64,000 bases of DNA from Paenibacillus tyrphae (GCF_027925525.1 NZ_BSDJ01000007.1:1-64000); one strand, 5' to 3'. Positions 36,451 to 44,350 are shown, numbered from the stretch's first letter. Numbers and translations: made by a program. The notes: generated by a model from the sequence alone, not told the origin.

Positions 36451-36720
36451 TTAAAGCATCCGCCTCCGCTTCCGGACCGGTGCCCTTCTGCCTTGCTTTC
36501 CTCCGACCGACCTGTTCCTTGCGGTCTTCATCGCTTCGCTTAGCCTCACTTGCTGCTCCGCTGCAGCCGCATTCGCCTCGGCAATCAGATTAGCCGCCTG
36601 CTTCAGCACCGGGGACATCTGCTTCGCCGACTGGTAGATCGAATTGAGTTTGTCGAAAGCGGTCAAAATTTCATCCAAACTTTCGTTGACGCTGCGGAAT
36701 ACCGTAGGCAGCTTGCTCAC
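36451..36720 (-). CDS. Small helical hypothetical protein with basic tail
   Basis: This 89-residue protein is predicted to be almost all helix (amphipathic segments at about residues 8-65), with an alanine-rich centre and a very basic C terminus (GGKQGRRAPVRKRRRML). I recognise no family. The tail could bind nucleic acid or membrane. GTG at 36720 follows GAGGGGAGAG, and a terminator lies downstream, so it is likely expressed as its own unit. Confidence 0.65.
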   Translation of the reverse strand: MSKLPTVFRSVNESLDEILTAFDKLNSIYQSAKQMSPVLKQAANLIAEANAAAAEQQVRLSEAMKTARNRSVGGKQGRRAPVRKRRRML

Positions 36721-36786
36721 CCTGCGCTCTCCCCTCTCGTTTTTTCTTCCTGTTGCTTTAATGTATGGGAGAGGCGCCCGGAAGGT

Positions 36787-37386
36787 TTAGGCGGGTGACC
36801 CGGGCGCCCCAAGCGCCTTCAAAATAAAATGCAGCGTGTGCTCCGCCGTCTCGTCTGCAAGCAGGTTCGGCAGTGACAGTAGTTCCCGGCCGCAGCCGAT
36901 TTGCTTGTGGGCCAGCGTCGCTCCCATGACGAACAATAACGCTTGGTCCAGCGATTCGTAATGAAACAAGCCTTCCTTCCGGCCTTGTTCCAGCAACATG
37001 CGGGCCCTGCTCCAGATGGGAGAGGTAAAGGAGTTGACCACCTCGGCACGCGGCGTATTCAGAACCATTTCTTGTTGAATAATCGTGCTCAGCTCCCGGT
37101 CGGTGAGGCTGAAGCGGACGATTTCCCGGACAATGAGACTAAGCCCCTGAACCGGGTGAACGAAATAATTTTCTTGCTCGGAGAGGTGCCGGCCCGGAAA
37201 AAAATGTTCGAAAATGGCATGGAACACTTTTTCCTTGCCGCCGAAATAATACGAAACCAAGGCGACATTCGCGCCCGCCTCCTCGCAGATTTGCCGGACG
37301 CTCGTCCCTTGGAAGCCTTGCCGGGAAAACAGCTTCTTGGCGGCATATAAAATACGCATTTTCATATCCGTTTCCGTCTGGGCCAA
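36787..37386 (-). CDS. TetR family transcriptional regulator
   Basis: The 199-residue regulator has an N-terminal helix-turn-helix: ILYAAKKLFSRQGFQGTSVRQICEEAGANVALVSYYFGGKEKVF. The C-terminal ligand-binding domain is variable. I favour the TTG at 37386 because AAGGGG lies 9 bases upstream. The ATG at 37422 has a TACAAT just before it that may be the -10 box of its own promoter. It lies 104 bases downstream of the exporter gene it probably controls. Confidence 0.85.
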   Translation of the reverse strand: MAQTETDMKMRILYAAKKLFSRQGFQGTSVRQICEEAGANVALVSYYFGGKEKVFHAIFEHFFPGRHLSEQENYFVHPVQGLSLIVREIVRFSLTDRELSTIIQQEMVLNTPRAEVVNSFTSPIWSRARMLLEQGRKEGLFHYESLDQALLFVMGATLAHKQIGCGRELLSLPNLLADETAEHTLHFILKALGAPGSPA

Positions 37387-37490
37387 CTGATGCGTCCCCT
37401 TCCGTTTGACTATAGGTTTCATTATTGTACCACAAAACCGGAAGACGGAGCGGACTGCGCCCAAGCTTCCGGCAAATGGCTGTGCCCGAA

Positions 37491-38654
37491 TTAGGCGTTA
37501 ACGGCCGCTGCCCCCGAGGGCTGCACGACGGCACGCCCTTCTCTGCGCAGTCCGGTGGCGGCCAAGCCGACAATGAGGCAGCAGAGCATGATGGCTACGA
37601 GTGCCCCCGCATCGGCCGATACGGACGGACCGCCGAACAGCAGGTTCATACCGCCGTCCACCGCATAAGTGGCAGGCAAATATTCGCTGAACGTATGATA
37701 GAAGCCCCCGAGCAATTCCCTCGGCACCATCGCCCCCGACGAAACCAGTTGAATCGACAGCATCGCAATATTGAAGAGCATGCCGGCCATTCCGAAGACG
37801 ATAAGGAACATTTGCGAGAAGAACATGAATGTCATCAGGAACAACGCCTGGAACAGCCACAGCGATACGAAGCCGGCAGCGGTCTGACCACCCATCGCCA
37901 TGACCAGTGACGAGCCGATCAGCGCGATGAACACGGCGGATACGACGTTGATGATGACCCGTGCGCCGAACTTGCTCCATCGGGAGAAATTCGGGCCGAG
38001 CATCGCGGTCGCCTGCTGCACGTTCATCCCCATGATCATCGCTCCGACGAAGGAAGCGAGCACCATCATCATCGGCACCATTTGATTATGCATGCCTAAA
38101 ACCGGGTTGATCGACTCGATGTTGGACTGCACCTTATCGGATATCCCTTGTGCTACGCTCTGCGCTTGGGCTGCGGGCATGTTCGCTTGAACCAGCACAG
38201 CCTGCATACCCATCGCCGCCGCTTCCTTGCCGACCGTAGCGGTTACCCCGTTCGCGACGCCCTGCATGATGCTTTTGATCAGCGCGGGATTGGATTCATT
38301 GATGAAATAATCGATCCGTCCCTTCTGTTCTTGCGCCTGCAGCTGCTTGGAAAAATCGGCCGGAAGATGCAGCACCATCTGCACCTCCCGGTTGTTCAGC
38401 TGCTCTTGAGCCCGACTCAGCGACGGCTCGCTGATCATGCGAAACGGCAGCGACGATACAAGCTGCTCCTCCACCCGCTTGCCGACGCCTTGATCCTCGT
38501 TAACGACGGCAATTTTGAGCTGCTTGACGTTCTCGTTCACTCCTCGATAACCGGACATCCAAACGAGACTGAAAATAATTTGGAACATCATCGCCGTAAC
38601 GATCCCGATGATCGTCGCGGGCTTTTTCAAATACGCGCGCAAAGCTTGAAGCAT
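37491..38654 (-). CDS. ABC-2/YhgE-type membrane exporter component
   Basis: The 387-residue protein has one N-terminal transmembrane helix (about 15-35) and a large extracytoplasmic region (about 40-195) with VNEDQGVGKRVEEQL. Five or six C-terminal helices follow. This is the layout of ABC-2 permeases of the YhgE/Pip-related group. It has no adjacent ATPase gene. Relatives take part in export of drugs, lipids or peptides. GAGGAGAG precedes the ATG. Two tandem palindromes lie on its promoter. Confidence 0.78.
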   Translation of the reverse strand: MLQALRAYLKKPATIIGIVTAMMFQIIFSLVWMSGYRGVNENVKQLKIAVVNEDQGVGKRVEEQLVSSLPFRMISEPSLSRAQEQLNNREVQMVLHLPADFSKQLQAQEQKGRIDYFINESNPALIKSIMQGVANGVTATVGKEAAAMGMQAVLVQANMPAAQAQSVAQGISDKVQSNIESINPVLGMHNQMVPMMMVLASFVGAMIMGMNVQQATAMLGPNFSRWSKFGARVIINVVSAVFIALIGSSLVMAMGGQTAAGFVSLWLFQALFLMTFMFFSQMFLIVFGMAGMLFNIAMLSIQLVSSGAMVPRELLGGFYHTFSEYLPATYAVDGGMNLLFGGPSVSADAGALVAIMLCCLIVGLAATGLRREGRAVVQPSGAAAVNA

Positions 38655-38685
38655 TGTGTGTTCTCTCCTCTAGTTATGTATTTTA

Positions 38686-38719
38686 ATTAAACATTTATTT
38701 AAATTAAACGTTTGTTTAA
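38686..38719 (-). promoter_or_regulatory. Tandem palindromic operators upstream of the exporter gene
   Basis: Two adjacent 17-base copies read TTAAACAAACGTTTAAT and TTAAATAAATGTTTAAT on the minus strand. The first has perfect TTAAAC/GTTTAA arms. They overlap a plausible promoter (TTGTGT about 38724, TAAATA about 38701). The nearby TetR-family protein is the obvious candidate ligand. Confidence 0.7.
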
Positions 38720-38768
38720 CACAATAGCACGCTAAATTTCGTCCTGTCAATATCTTTTTCCACCCTCG

Positions 38769-38896
38769 CAAGGCTCCCTGCACTCTTTGCGGGATGGGAC
38801 GGTTTCGCCGATTGCGATCGAACCGTCGTAACGCGCGGCAATCAACGAGCTGTGCTCGGATCGGAGGACGACCGGGCGTTACTGCAGGGAGCCTTG
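38769..38896. repeat. Structured intergenic element with nested inverted repeats
   Basis: CAAGGCTCCCTGCA (38769) and TGCAGGGAGCCTTG (38883) are perfect inverted arms. Inside lie GACGGTT/AACCGTC with an inner CGAT/ATCG, then directly GTAACGC/GCGTTAC enclosing CGAGC/GCTCG. The arms abut, giving a compact branched fold. No coding frame is evident. Confidence 0.6.
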
Positions 38897-38953
38897 GCAT
38901 AGCGGCGGTGGAGCCGGCAGAAAACTACCGAGCATGACCGCCTGCGCTACGCG

Positions 38954-39373
38954 TCAGCAATGGTGACGGTGCTTGCTGCGCAGGACGATGACCAACAAAA
39001 TAAACAAGACGAGAATAATGCCTGTCGATGTCCCGCACCCGAACCAAGGATAGAAATGGTGGTGTTTTTTCTTCTTCTTCGGGAAGAAAACGTTGATCTC
39101 ATTAAGGTTGTGAACATTTGCCGCTGGATAGTTCGACGTAGGAGCTACGTATGCAGGCGAGATGGATGTCGGCATCGGAGGCATATTCGACATCGGCGCT
39201 ATATTCGGCATCGGAGCCGAGTAGGGAGCGATATTCGGCCCCGGCGCCGAGTAGGGAGCAATATTCGGCCCTGGCGCCGAAAACGGCGATACGCTTGGAG
39301 AAGGCGGAAAATTCGACGACAATGGCGACACCATGCTCTGTTTAGGGAACGCATTCGGTTGAAACTTTTCCAT
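38954..39373 (-). CDS. Proline-rich repeat protein with C-terminal membrane anchor
   Basis: The 139-residue protein contains three to four tandem copies of a PNIAPYSAPG-like unit (about residues 34-62) in a Pro/Ser/Asn-rich region. A Lys/His cluster (KKKKKHHHF) follows, then a transmembrane helix (about residues 115-134) and a short His-rich tail. I recognise no family; the composition recalls spore-coat proteins. GGAGGTG lies 10 bases before the ATG at 39373. The leader upstream holds strong inverted repeats. Confidence 0.65.
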   Translation of the reverse strand: MEKFQPNAFPKQSMVSPLSSNFPPSPSVSPFSAPGPNIAPYSAPGPNIAPYSAPMPNIAPMSNMPPMPTSISPAYVAPTSNYPAANVHNLNEINVFFPKKKKKHHHFYPWFGCGTSTGIILVLFILLVIVLRSKHRHHC

Positions 39374-39460
39374 ACAGATGAACACCTCCGTGAAATTTAC
39401 CCAAATTGCAAAGCCGGCAGCGTCGCCGTACCTGCAACTTGCAGTCGCTTGGACTGGTTA

Positions 39461-39515
39461 CGTGTTCCTATCGAACACACCATCAGTCTATGGTGTAGCA
39501 CCCATAGGGAACACG
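39461..39515 (-). promoter_or_regulatory. Structured leader with nested inverted repeats
   Basis: CGTGTTCC and GGAACACG are perfect arms at the two ends. Inside, CTATGG...CCATAG and CACCAT/ATGGTG offer alternative pairings. There is no T run, so it is not a simple terminator. It lies about 90 bases before the proline-rich protein gene. Confidence 0.45.
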
Positions 39516-39604
39516 GTATTCACCTAGCCTTGCAAAATTAGACGCTTGCCCCGACCGCTGCCATTCGCGCAAAGGCATTGACCGAGGCTTGTCCGGAAGA
39601 GAAT

Positions 39605-39639
39605 AAAAAAACGACCGCCCGGAACGGGACAGTCGTTTC
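39605..39639 (-). terminator. Terminator of the MBL-fold hydrolase gene
   Basis: AACGAC and GTCGTT with an inner CCCG/CGGG stem are followed by TTTTT on the minus strand. Confidence 0.85.
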
Positions 39640-39647
39640 GTTGTGGT

Positions 39648-40283
39648 TTATAGATACGGGTTGTGCTCGCGTTCGTAGCCGATCGTCGTCCGGCTTCCGT
39701 GCCCCGGGTAGACGATCGTCTCATCCGGCAGCTTGAACAGCTTGTCATGAATCGAGTCCAGCAGATCCTGCTCATCTCCGCCGGGCAGATCGGTGCGCCC
39801 GACCGACAGCCGGAACAGCACGTCGCCGCCGAACAGATGATTTCCGTAGAGCAAGCTGACGCTTCCGGGAGAATGGCCAGGCGTATGCAGCACTTTGAAG
39901 ACGATGTCGAGCAGCTTAAGCTCCTGACCGTCGTCCAGCGCATACTCCGCCGGGTCGGTCGTGATCGGTCCGCACAGCTCCGGCCACATCACGGAGCCGT
40001 TGCGCTTCGGATTCGTCAGCCAGTCCGCTTCCGCATCGTGCAGGTACACAGGACAGCCCTTCAGACGGCGCACGGCGTCCACGCCTCCGATATGATCGAA
40101 ATGAGCATGCGTCAGGACGATCGCTTCGATCTCCATACCTGCGATCCGCTTGAGCAGCGGCTGCGGGTCCATCCCGGGGTCAATGACGAAGCCGCGGTTC
40201 TCCTCTGGCAGAGAGACGAGATAAGCGTTTGTTTGCAGCGGCCCGAGCGAGAAGGTTTCGATTTTGATTTGCTTCGTTTCCAT
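39648..40283 (-). CDS. MBL-fold metal-dependent hydrolase (glyoxalase II-like)
   Basis: The 211-residue protein has the full metallo-beta-lactamase signature: THAHFDHIGG (HxHxDH), HTPGHSPGS, FGGDVLF and a final YPGHGSRTT. It resembles the YqgX type of single-domain glyoxalase II-like enzymes, which hydrolyse thioesters. The substrate here is not shown. AAAGGAG lies about 12 bases before the ATG. It is about 40 bases downstream of the thioredoxin-like gene and may be co-transcribed with it. Confidence 0.88.
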   Translation of the reverse strand: METKQIKIETFSLGPLQTNAYLVSLPEENRGFVIDPGMDPQPLLKRIAGMEIEAIVLTHAHFDHIGGVDAVRRLKGCPVYLHDAEADWLTNPKRNGSVMWPELCGPITTDPAEYALDDGQELKLLDIVFKVLHTPGHSPGSVSLLYGNHLFGGDVLFRLSVGRTDLPGGDEQDLLDSIHDKLFKLPDETIVYPGHGSRTTIGYEREHNPYL

Positions 40284-40324
40284 ACGGTAGACGAGCTCCT
40301 TTACATAATACGTCGGGTGTCGGA

Positions 40325-40891
40325 CTAGAATGAGGACAGCAGCTCGCGCAGTTCTTTCACGATCACCGTCTGGTAGCCGGCTCCTTCGCCGTACTGCTTG
40401 ACCATTTCCTGGCGGGCGATCTGGATTTTATCGTTATAATCCGGCGCTTCGCGGTCCGGGTTCTCCTGTTTGAACTTCGTCATGACCGCCTGCACGTTCG
40501 CCGGGCGCGGCCCCCAATGGCCGAGGACGAAACCGCTGAAATCGGTAAAAATCACGATCGGAATCGCTTCTCCGCCGCCGGTCAGGAACTGGGCCATCAC
40601 GTCCGGGTGCTCTTCCTTGATCAGTACCTCCGTCGGGATGCCGGAGATTTCGAGCGCGCGGAACACGGCAGGAACGTTGCGCACCACGTCGCCGCACCAG
40701 TCCGCCGCAAGGATCAGGCAGCGAAGATCGTCGCGGTTATTGAGCGATTCGAAAAACTCCTTGTCCTCTTCGCTTTCCCATACGAACAGATCGTACCACT
40801 CTTTGAATTTCTCCTGATTTTTCGTCATGCCGTCCGTAAACTGCTGCGGGGACAAGCCTTGGCGCAGCTTGGCGCTCAAGTTTTTGCTCAT
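40325..40891 (-). CDS. Thioredoxin-fold protein with a single active-site cysteine
   Basis: The 188-residue protein has a thioredoxin fold. The segment LILAADWCGDVVRNVPAVFRALE carries WCGD where thioredoxins have WCGPC, so only one cysteine of the pair is present. GEAIPIVIFTDFSG gives the cis-proline. It matches the group of thioredoxin-like proteins common in Bacillales whose role is unknown. AAGGAGGAG precedes the ATG. It lies upstream of the MBL-fold hydrolase gene on the same strand. Confidence 0.82.
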   Translation of the reverse strand: MSKNLSAKLRQGLSPQQFTDGMTKNQEKFKEWYDLFVWESEEDKEFFESLNNRDDLRCLILAADWCGDVVRNVPAVFRALEISGIPTEVLIKEEHPDVMAQFLTGGGEAIPIVIFTDFSGFVLGHWGPRPANVQAVMTKFKQENPDREAPDYNDKIQIARQEMVKQYGEGAGYQTVIVKELRELLSSF

Positions 40892-40937
40892 AACGTTTCT
40901 CCTCCTTCGAAATGTTCACACTATGGTTCATTGTACC

Positions 40938-40974
40938 AAAAAAAAGAGTCCGCTCCAATCAAAAGGAGACGGAC
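40938..40974 (-). terminator. Terminator of the DedA-NERD gene
   Basis: GTCCG-CTCC pairs with GGAG-CGGAC, followed on the minus strand by a run of eight T. Confidence 0.88.
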
Positions 40975-40982
40975 CGGGCACG

Positions 40983-42122
40983 CTATTTGCTGTTGTCTTT
41001 GATCAGTTTTTCGATGGACGCTACCTCGGCGGCGCTTAACGTCCGCTTCGGCTTGTACGTCTTGATGTGATGGACGAGGCGATCCAGCTTGAGCGTCGCA
41101 AAAGCCGGGCTCGTCCCGACAAGACGGCAGTTCGGGTGGGTGAAACATACGATGCCGATCAAATCGGCCTGTATCCGGTGCTGCTTGAATAGCTCCTTCA
41201 GCACGTATTCGTGCCGGTACAGCTGCGCCGTCGGATCCTGGCTGTGCGGCTCTTCCTGCTTTCCGCGGTCGGACCGCGATTTGACACGTTCGACCCCTTG
41301 GCCGGTAAAATGGATGTCCCCCGACCAATGCTTCGAGTCGATATGAAACACTCCGTTAGGCCCGACCACGATATGGTCGAATTCCTGCGTGCCGCCGCCC
41401 GCATGTACGCGGCGTCCATGCAGGACGCGGTATTCTGCGCCTATATATTTGAGCTGGTGGGCTGTGCTTTTCTCGCCTTCCACGCCGTAGCCGTTGTTCG
41501 TGTCGGCGCGGTGGCCTTTTTTGCCACCGGACTTTTTGCGGGTAAGCACTTTCCACAGCACATACAGCACCGTAATGACCGCAACCGCGATCAGAGCAGG
41601 CTTCGTGTAAGGAGCCGCCACTTCGTCAATCTGCTCCCAGTTGTCCCCAAGCGCCCGTCCAAGGTAAACGAACAGAATCGCCCAAGGAATTGTGCCAAGA
41701 AGCGTATAGAACAAAAACTTCCACATGGGCATCCGCGCCATACCCGCAGGGATGGAAATCGCCTGCCGCAGGACGGGGACGAATCGGGCCAGAAACACCA
41801 TGCCGGGACCGTACTTGTTGAACCAGCCCTCCGCAATATCGAAATGCTTGCTCTTTATATGGAGAAACTTGCCAAATTTGTTCAAGGCCGGCCGGCCGCC
41901 GTAACGCCCGATCCAATACAAGATCACTTGTTGAAACATGCAGCCGATCGTGCCGAACACGATGGCGCCGATCATGGATACTTCGCCGCGGGAAACCAGG
42001 TACCCTCCGAAAGCGAGGACAATTTCGCTCGGAATCACTTCGAGCATCAAGCCCAGCAAAATTCCCCATACGCCCAGCCCTTCGATAAATAGAAGCGCCG
42101 ATTGAATCAAGTCATGCAGCAT
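40983..42122 (-). CDS. DedA-family membrane protein fused to a NERD domain
   Basis: The 379-residue protein joins two known domains. Residues 1-195 are a DedA/VTT membrane protein: EVIPSEIVLAFGGYL, the FLARFVPVLRQAISIPAGMARM motif and GTIPWAILFVYLGRALG. DedA proteins act in lipid-carrier flipping and envelope homeostasis. After a basic linker, residues 215-330 match NERD, a nuclease-related domain (GVEGEKSTAHQL, QEFDHIVVGPNGVFHIDSKHWSGDI). NERD domains are predicted to bind or cut nucleic acid. GAGGG lies before the ATG. No frameshift is visible, so the fusion looks genuine. Confidence 0.85.
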   Translation of the reverse strand: MLHDLIQSALLFIEGLGVWGILLGLMLEVIPSEIVLAFGGYLVSRGEVSMIGAIVFGTIGCMFQQVILYWIGRYGGRPALNKFGKFLHIKSKHFDIAEGWFNKYGPGMVFLARFVPVLRQAISIPAGMARMPMWKFLFYTLLGTIPWAILFVYLGRALGDNWEQIDEVAAPYTKPALIAVAVITVLYVLWKVLTRKKSGGKKGHRADTNNGYGVEGEKSTAHQLKYIGAEYRVLHGRRVHAGGGTQEFDHIVVGPNGVFHIDSKHWSGDIHFTGQGVERVKSRSDRGKQEEPHSQDPTAQLYRHEYVLKELFKQHRIQADLIGIVCFTHPNCRLVGTSPAFATLKLDRLVHHIKTYKPKRTLSAAEVASIEKLIKDNSK

Positions 42123-42177
42123 TGCTCAGCCCTCTTCCTCTCCGAATACGTATTGGTCCGTTCTCTCTCAACCTATC

Positions 42178-43083
42178 CTATTCTATCATAACCTCTTCCA
42201 TGCCGCACCCCAGCAAATATCGGTGCAGCAGCTGCGCCGCCCGGCTTGCCTCGCGCGACTTGTGGCGGATTAAGCCGTGGCAGATCGGCTGCCTGCCGAG
42301 CGGCGCGCACTCCGCCAGCACGCCGGCCGACAGCTCCGCCGCTACGGCGGAACGTGGAACAAGCGCAAGCGCCCAACCGCTGCCGGCGGCGCGCTTGATC
42401 ATGTCCATCGAGGCGAATTCAGCCCGCCCGGCCGGAGTCATACGCTGCGCGGCAAGCTGAGCCTCGGCGGCCTGCGAGTACATGCAGCGTTCGCCGAAGC
42501 CGGCGATGCGCATCCGACGGATCGCGCTCCAGCCCTCTCGGCCGACGGCCTCCGCCTCGCGCGGCGCGGCGATCCACAGCATCTCGTCTTCGAGCAGCGG
42601 ATCGAACGTAAGATCCGCGGCGCAGGGGTCTGCGGGAACAAGCCCCATATCGGCCCGCCGCGACCGGACGGCTTCCAGCGTTTCCGCTTGAAAGCCGGCT
42701 TCGACCTGCACATCGATGTCCGGATACGTCTCCATGAACGACCGGAGCGGGCCCCACAAGACAGCCGCGGCGAACGATTCCAGCACCCGCAGCCGTACGA
42801 TTCCCCGGGGAGCACCTTCCTCGTTCATTTCTTCCTCCAACTCCCGTCCGAGCTGCATAAACCGGCGTGCGTAAACCTCCAGCCTGCGGCCCGCTCCGGT
42901 AAGCTCCACACCGCGGGGAAGCCGGTCGAACAGCTTCTGCCCTGCCGCTTCCTCCAGCTGACGCATTTGCGAGGTTACCGTGGACTGCACATAACCGAGC
43001 CGCTCGGCGGCTTTACTGAAGCTTTTCTCTTCCAGCACGGCCAGAAACGTCACTAAAAAACGGCCTTCCAATTTCTCGATCAT
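42178..43083 (-). CDS. LysR family transcriptional regulator
   Basis: The 301-residue regulator has the N-terminal LysR helix-turn-helix (FLAVLEEKSFSKAAERLGYVQSTVTSQMRQLEEAAGQKLFDRLPRG split here by its two helices, residues 13-58). A periplasmic-binding-protein-like effector domain follows. AAAGGAGC precedes the ATG. It is divergent from an HPP-family membrane protein gene, which LysR regulators often control from the shared promoter region. Effector unknown. Confidence 0.9.
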   Translation of the reverse strand: MIEKLEGRFLVTFLAVLEEKSFSKAAERLGYVQSTVTSQMRQLEEAAGQKLFDRLPRGVELTGAGRRLEVYARRFMQLGRELEEEMNEEGAPRGIVRLRVLESFAAAVLWGPLRSFMETYPDIDVQVEAGFQAETLEAVRSRRADMGLVPADPCAADLTFDPLLEDEMLWIAAPREAEAVGREGWSAIRRMRIAGFGERCMYSQAAEAQLAAQRMTPAGRAEFASMDMIKRAAGSGWALALVPRSAVAAELSAGVLAECAPLGRQPICHGLIRHKSREASRAAQLLHRYLLGCGMEEVMIE

Positions 43084-43151
43084 ACGTTATACGAGCTCCT
43101 TTTTCCCAAGGTTTCATGGATGGACGAAAAATACGGCAAATGAATTTTAGG

Positions 43152-43182
43152 CATCGATAAATGAAATCAATACCATCGATAA
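43152..43182. promoter_or_regulatory. Direct-repeat site in the LysR-HPP divergent region
   Basis: CATCGATAA occurs at 43152-43160 and 43174-43182, 22 bases apart, or two helical turns. Each contains the palindrome ATCGAT. A LysR-type tetramer could bind here. Confidence 0.4.
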
Positions 43183-43266
43183 CATTCGTTTCACAAATGG
43201 ATTGCTTTCATGCTAGCATAACGTTAATCATTTTGCCAATACGATTTGGATAAAGGAGAATGCCCC

Positions 43267-43755
43267 ATGAACCCATCCTCAACAACGCTGTCGGCGCTGC
43301 GTAAAGGAATCGCCTACGGGCTGCAGGGAGCCGGCGCGTTCCTTGCCGTGCTTGCCGCTCTGCTGCTCGGGCAATGGAGCGAGGTCGCTCTCCTGATGGC
43401 TCCCTTCGGCGCCTCATGCGTGCTCGCTTTCGCGATTCCCGATAGCCCGCTTGCCCAGCCACGCAGCATCGTCGGCGGCCATCTGCTAAGCACCGCCATC
43501 GGGCTCGTCGTGCTGCACACGGCAGGCTTTCACGCCTGGTCCGCCGCGCTTGCCCTGGGGCTGTCCATCGTGGCGATGCAGTGGACGCGTACGCTGCATC
43601 CGCCTGCCGGCGCCGATCCGCTCCTCGTCATGACGGCCGGCTCCGCCTGGAGCTTCTTATGGAGCCCGGTGCTGCTCGGCTCCCTGCTGATCGTTGCTGT
43701 CGCTTGGGGCTACCACCGGGTATGCCGCCGCACGTATCCGCAGCGCTGGCTGTAA
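43267..43755 (+). CDS. HPP family membrane protein
   Basis: The 162-residue protein has four to five membrane helices and the family hallmark TLHPPAGADPLLVM (His-Pro-Pro, about residues 108-121), plus MAPFGASCVLAFAIPDSPLAQPR near residues 42-62. HPP proteins of cyanobacteria and plastids transport nitrite. The role in Firmicutes is not settled. AAAGGAG precedes the ATG at 43267. It is divergent from the LysR gene and followed by a strong terminator. Confidence 0.85.
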   Translation: MNPSSTTLSALRKGIAYGLQGAGAFLAVLAALLLGQWSEVALLMAPFGASCVLAFAIPDSPLAQPRSIVGGHLLSTAIGLVVLHTAGFHAWSAALALGLSIVAMQWTRTLHPPAGADPLLVMTAGSAWSFLWSPVLLGSLLIVAVAWGYHRVCRRTYPQRWL

Positions 43756-43772
43756 ACCCGATGCGGCGACAA

Positions 43773-43830
43773 ACAAAAACAGGTTTCGACACGGACCTCT
43801 GCGTCCGCTGTCGAAACCTGTTTACTTTTT
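43773..43830 (+). terminator. Terminator of the HPP gene
   Basis: AACAGGTTTCGACA pairs with TGTCGAAACCTGTT, with an inner CGGAC/GTCCG stem, followed by TACTTTTTT. The T run also forms part of the -35 region of the next promoter. Confidence 0.9.
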
Positions 43831-43863
43831 TACATGTCAGACTTATAATTGTTGTGACAATTA
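43821..43863 (+). promoter_or_regulatory. marR promoter with overlapping operator
   Basis: TTTACT (43821-43826) and a perfect TATAAT (43844-43849) are 17 bases apart. TAATTGT and ACAATTA, with 4 bases between, form a perfect inverted repeat at 43846-43863 over the -10 and start region. It is a natural autoregulatory site for the MarR protein. Confidence 0.75.
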
Positions 43864-43888
43864 ATTCGTAATAAAGGAAGTGCTGCGA

Positions 43889-44332
43889 TTGAATCCTAAC
43901 CTGCACGAATGGTCGATCGGCTTCATTATCGGCCAAACGCACCGGAAGATGCTGAACGTCTTGACCTCGCGGCTGAAAGAGCACGACATGACGCCGGAGC
44001 AATTTTCGGTGCTGTGCCGCCTGCACGAATCGGACGGCATCAGTCAGAAAGAAATCGCCGACCGTACGGTGAAAGATCAGCCTACGACCGCACGTATCCT
44101 GGACTGTCTGATCCGCAAAGAACTGGTGCGCAAGCAAACGAGCGAGACGGACCGGAGATCGTTTCTCGTCTATCTGACGGAGCAAGGCCGGCATAAGCTC
44201 CAAGTGCTGATGCCAATCGAAAGGCAAACGATCGAAGACATTTTCTCTTGGATGCCCGAATCGGAGCTCGAAGCTTTCCGACAGACTCATCTACGGCTGA
44301 TCGCCCATCTGGATACTCTACTGAAACCTTAA
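43889..44332 (+). CDS. MarR family transcriptional regulator
   Basis: The 147-residue regulator has a MarR winged helix: LTSRLKEHDMTPEQFSVLCRL, SQKEIADRTVKDQPTTARILDCLI and the wing with ETDRRSFLVYLTEQG. The TTG at 43889 lies 8 bases after AAAGGAAG. A GTG at 43880 overlaps that site. It is followed after 18 bases by an MFS transporter, so it probably represses its own operon and responds to an exported compound. Confidence 0.9.
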   Translation: MNPNLHEWSIGFIIGQTHRKMLNVLTSRLKEHDMTPEQFSVLCRLHESDGISQKEIADRTVKDQPTTARILDCLIRKELVRKQTSETDRRSFLVYLTEQGRHKLQVLMPIERQTIEDIFSWMPESELEAFRQTHLRLIAHLDTLLKP

Positions 44333-44350
44333 GACTAGGAGAATCGCTTC

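Noticed and set aside
38769-38896. tRNA or T-box leader
   Set aside because: The branched fold lacks a tRNA acceptor/anticodon layout and the T-box AGGGTGG core.
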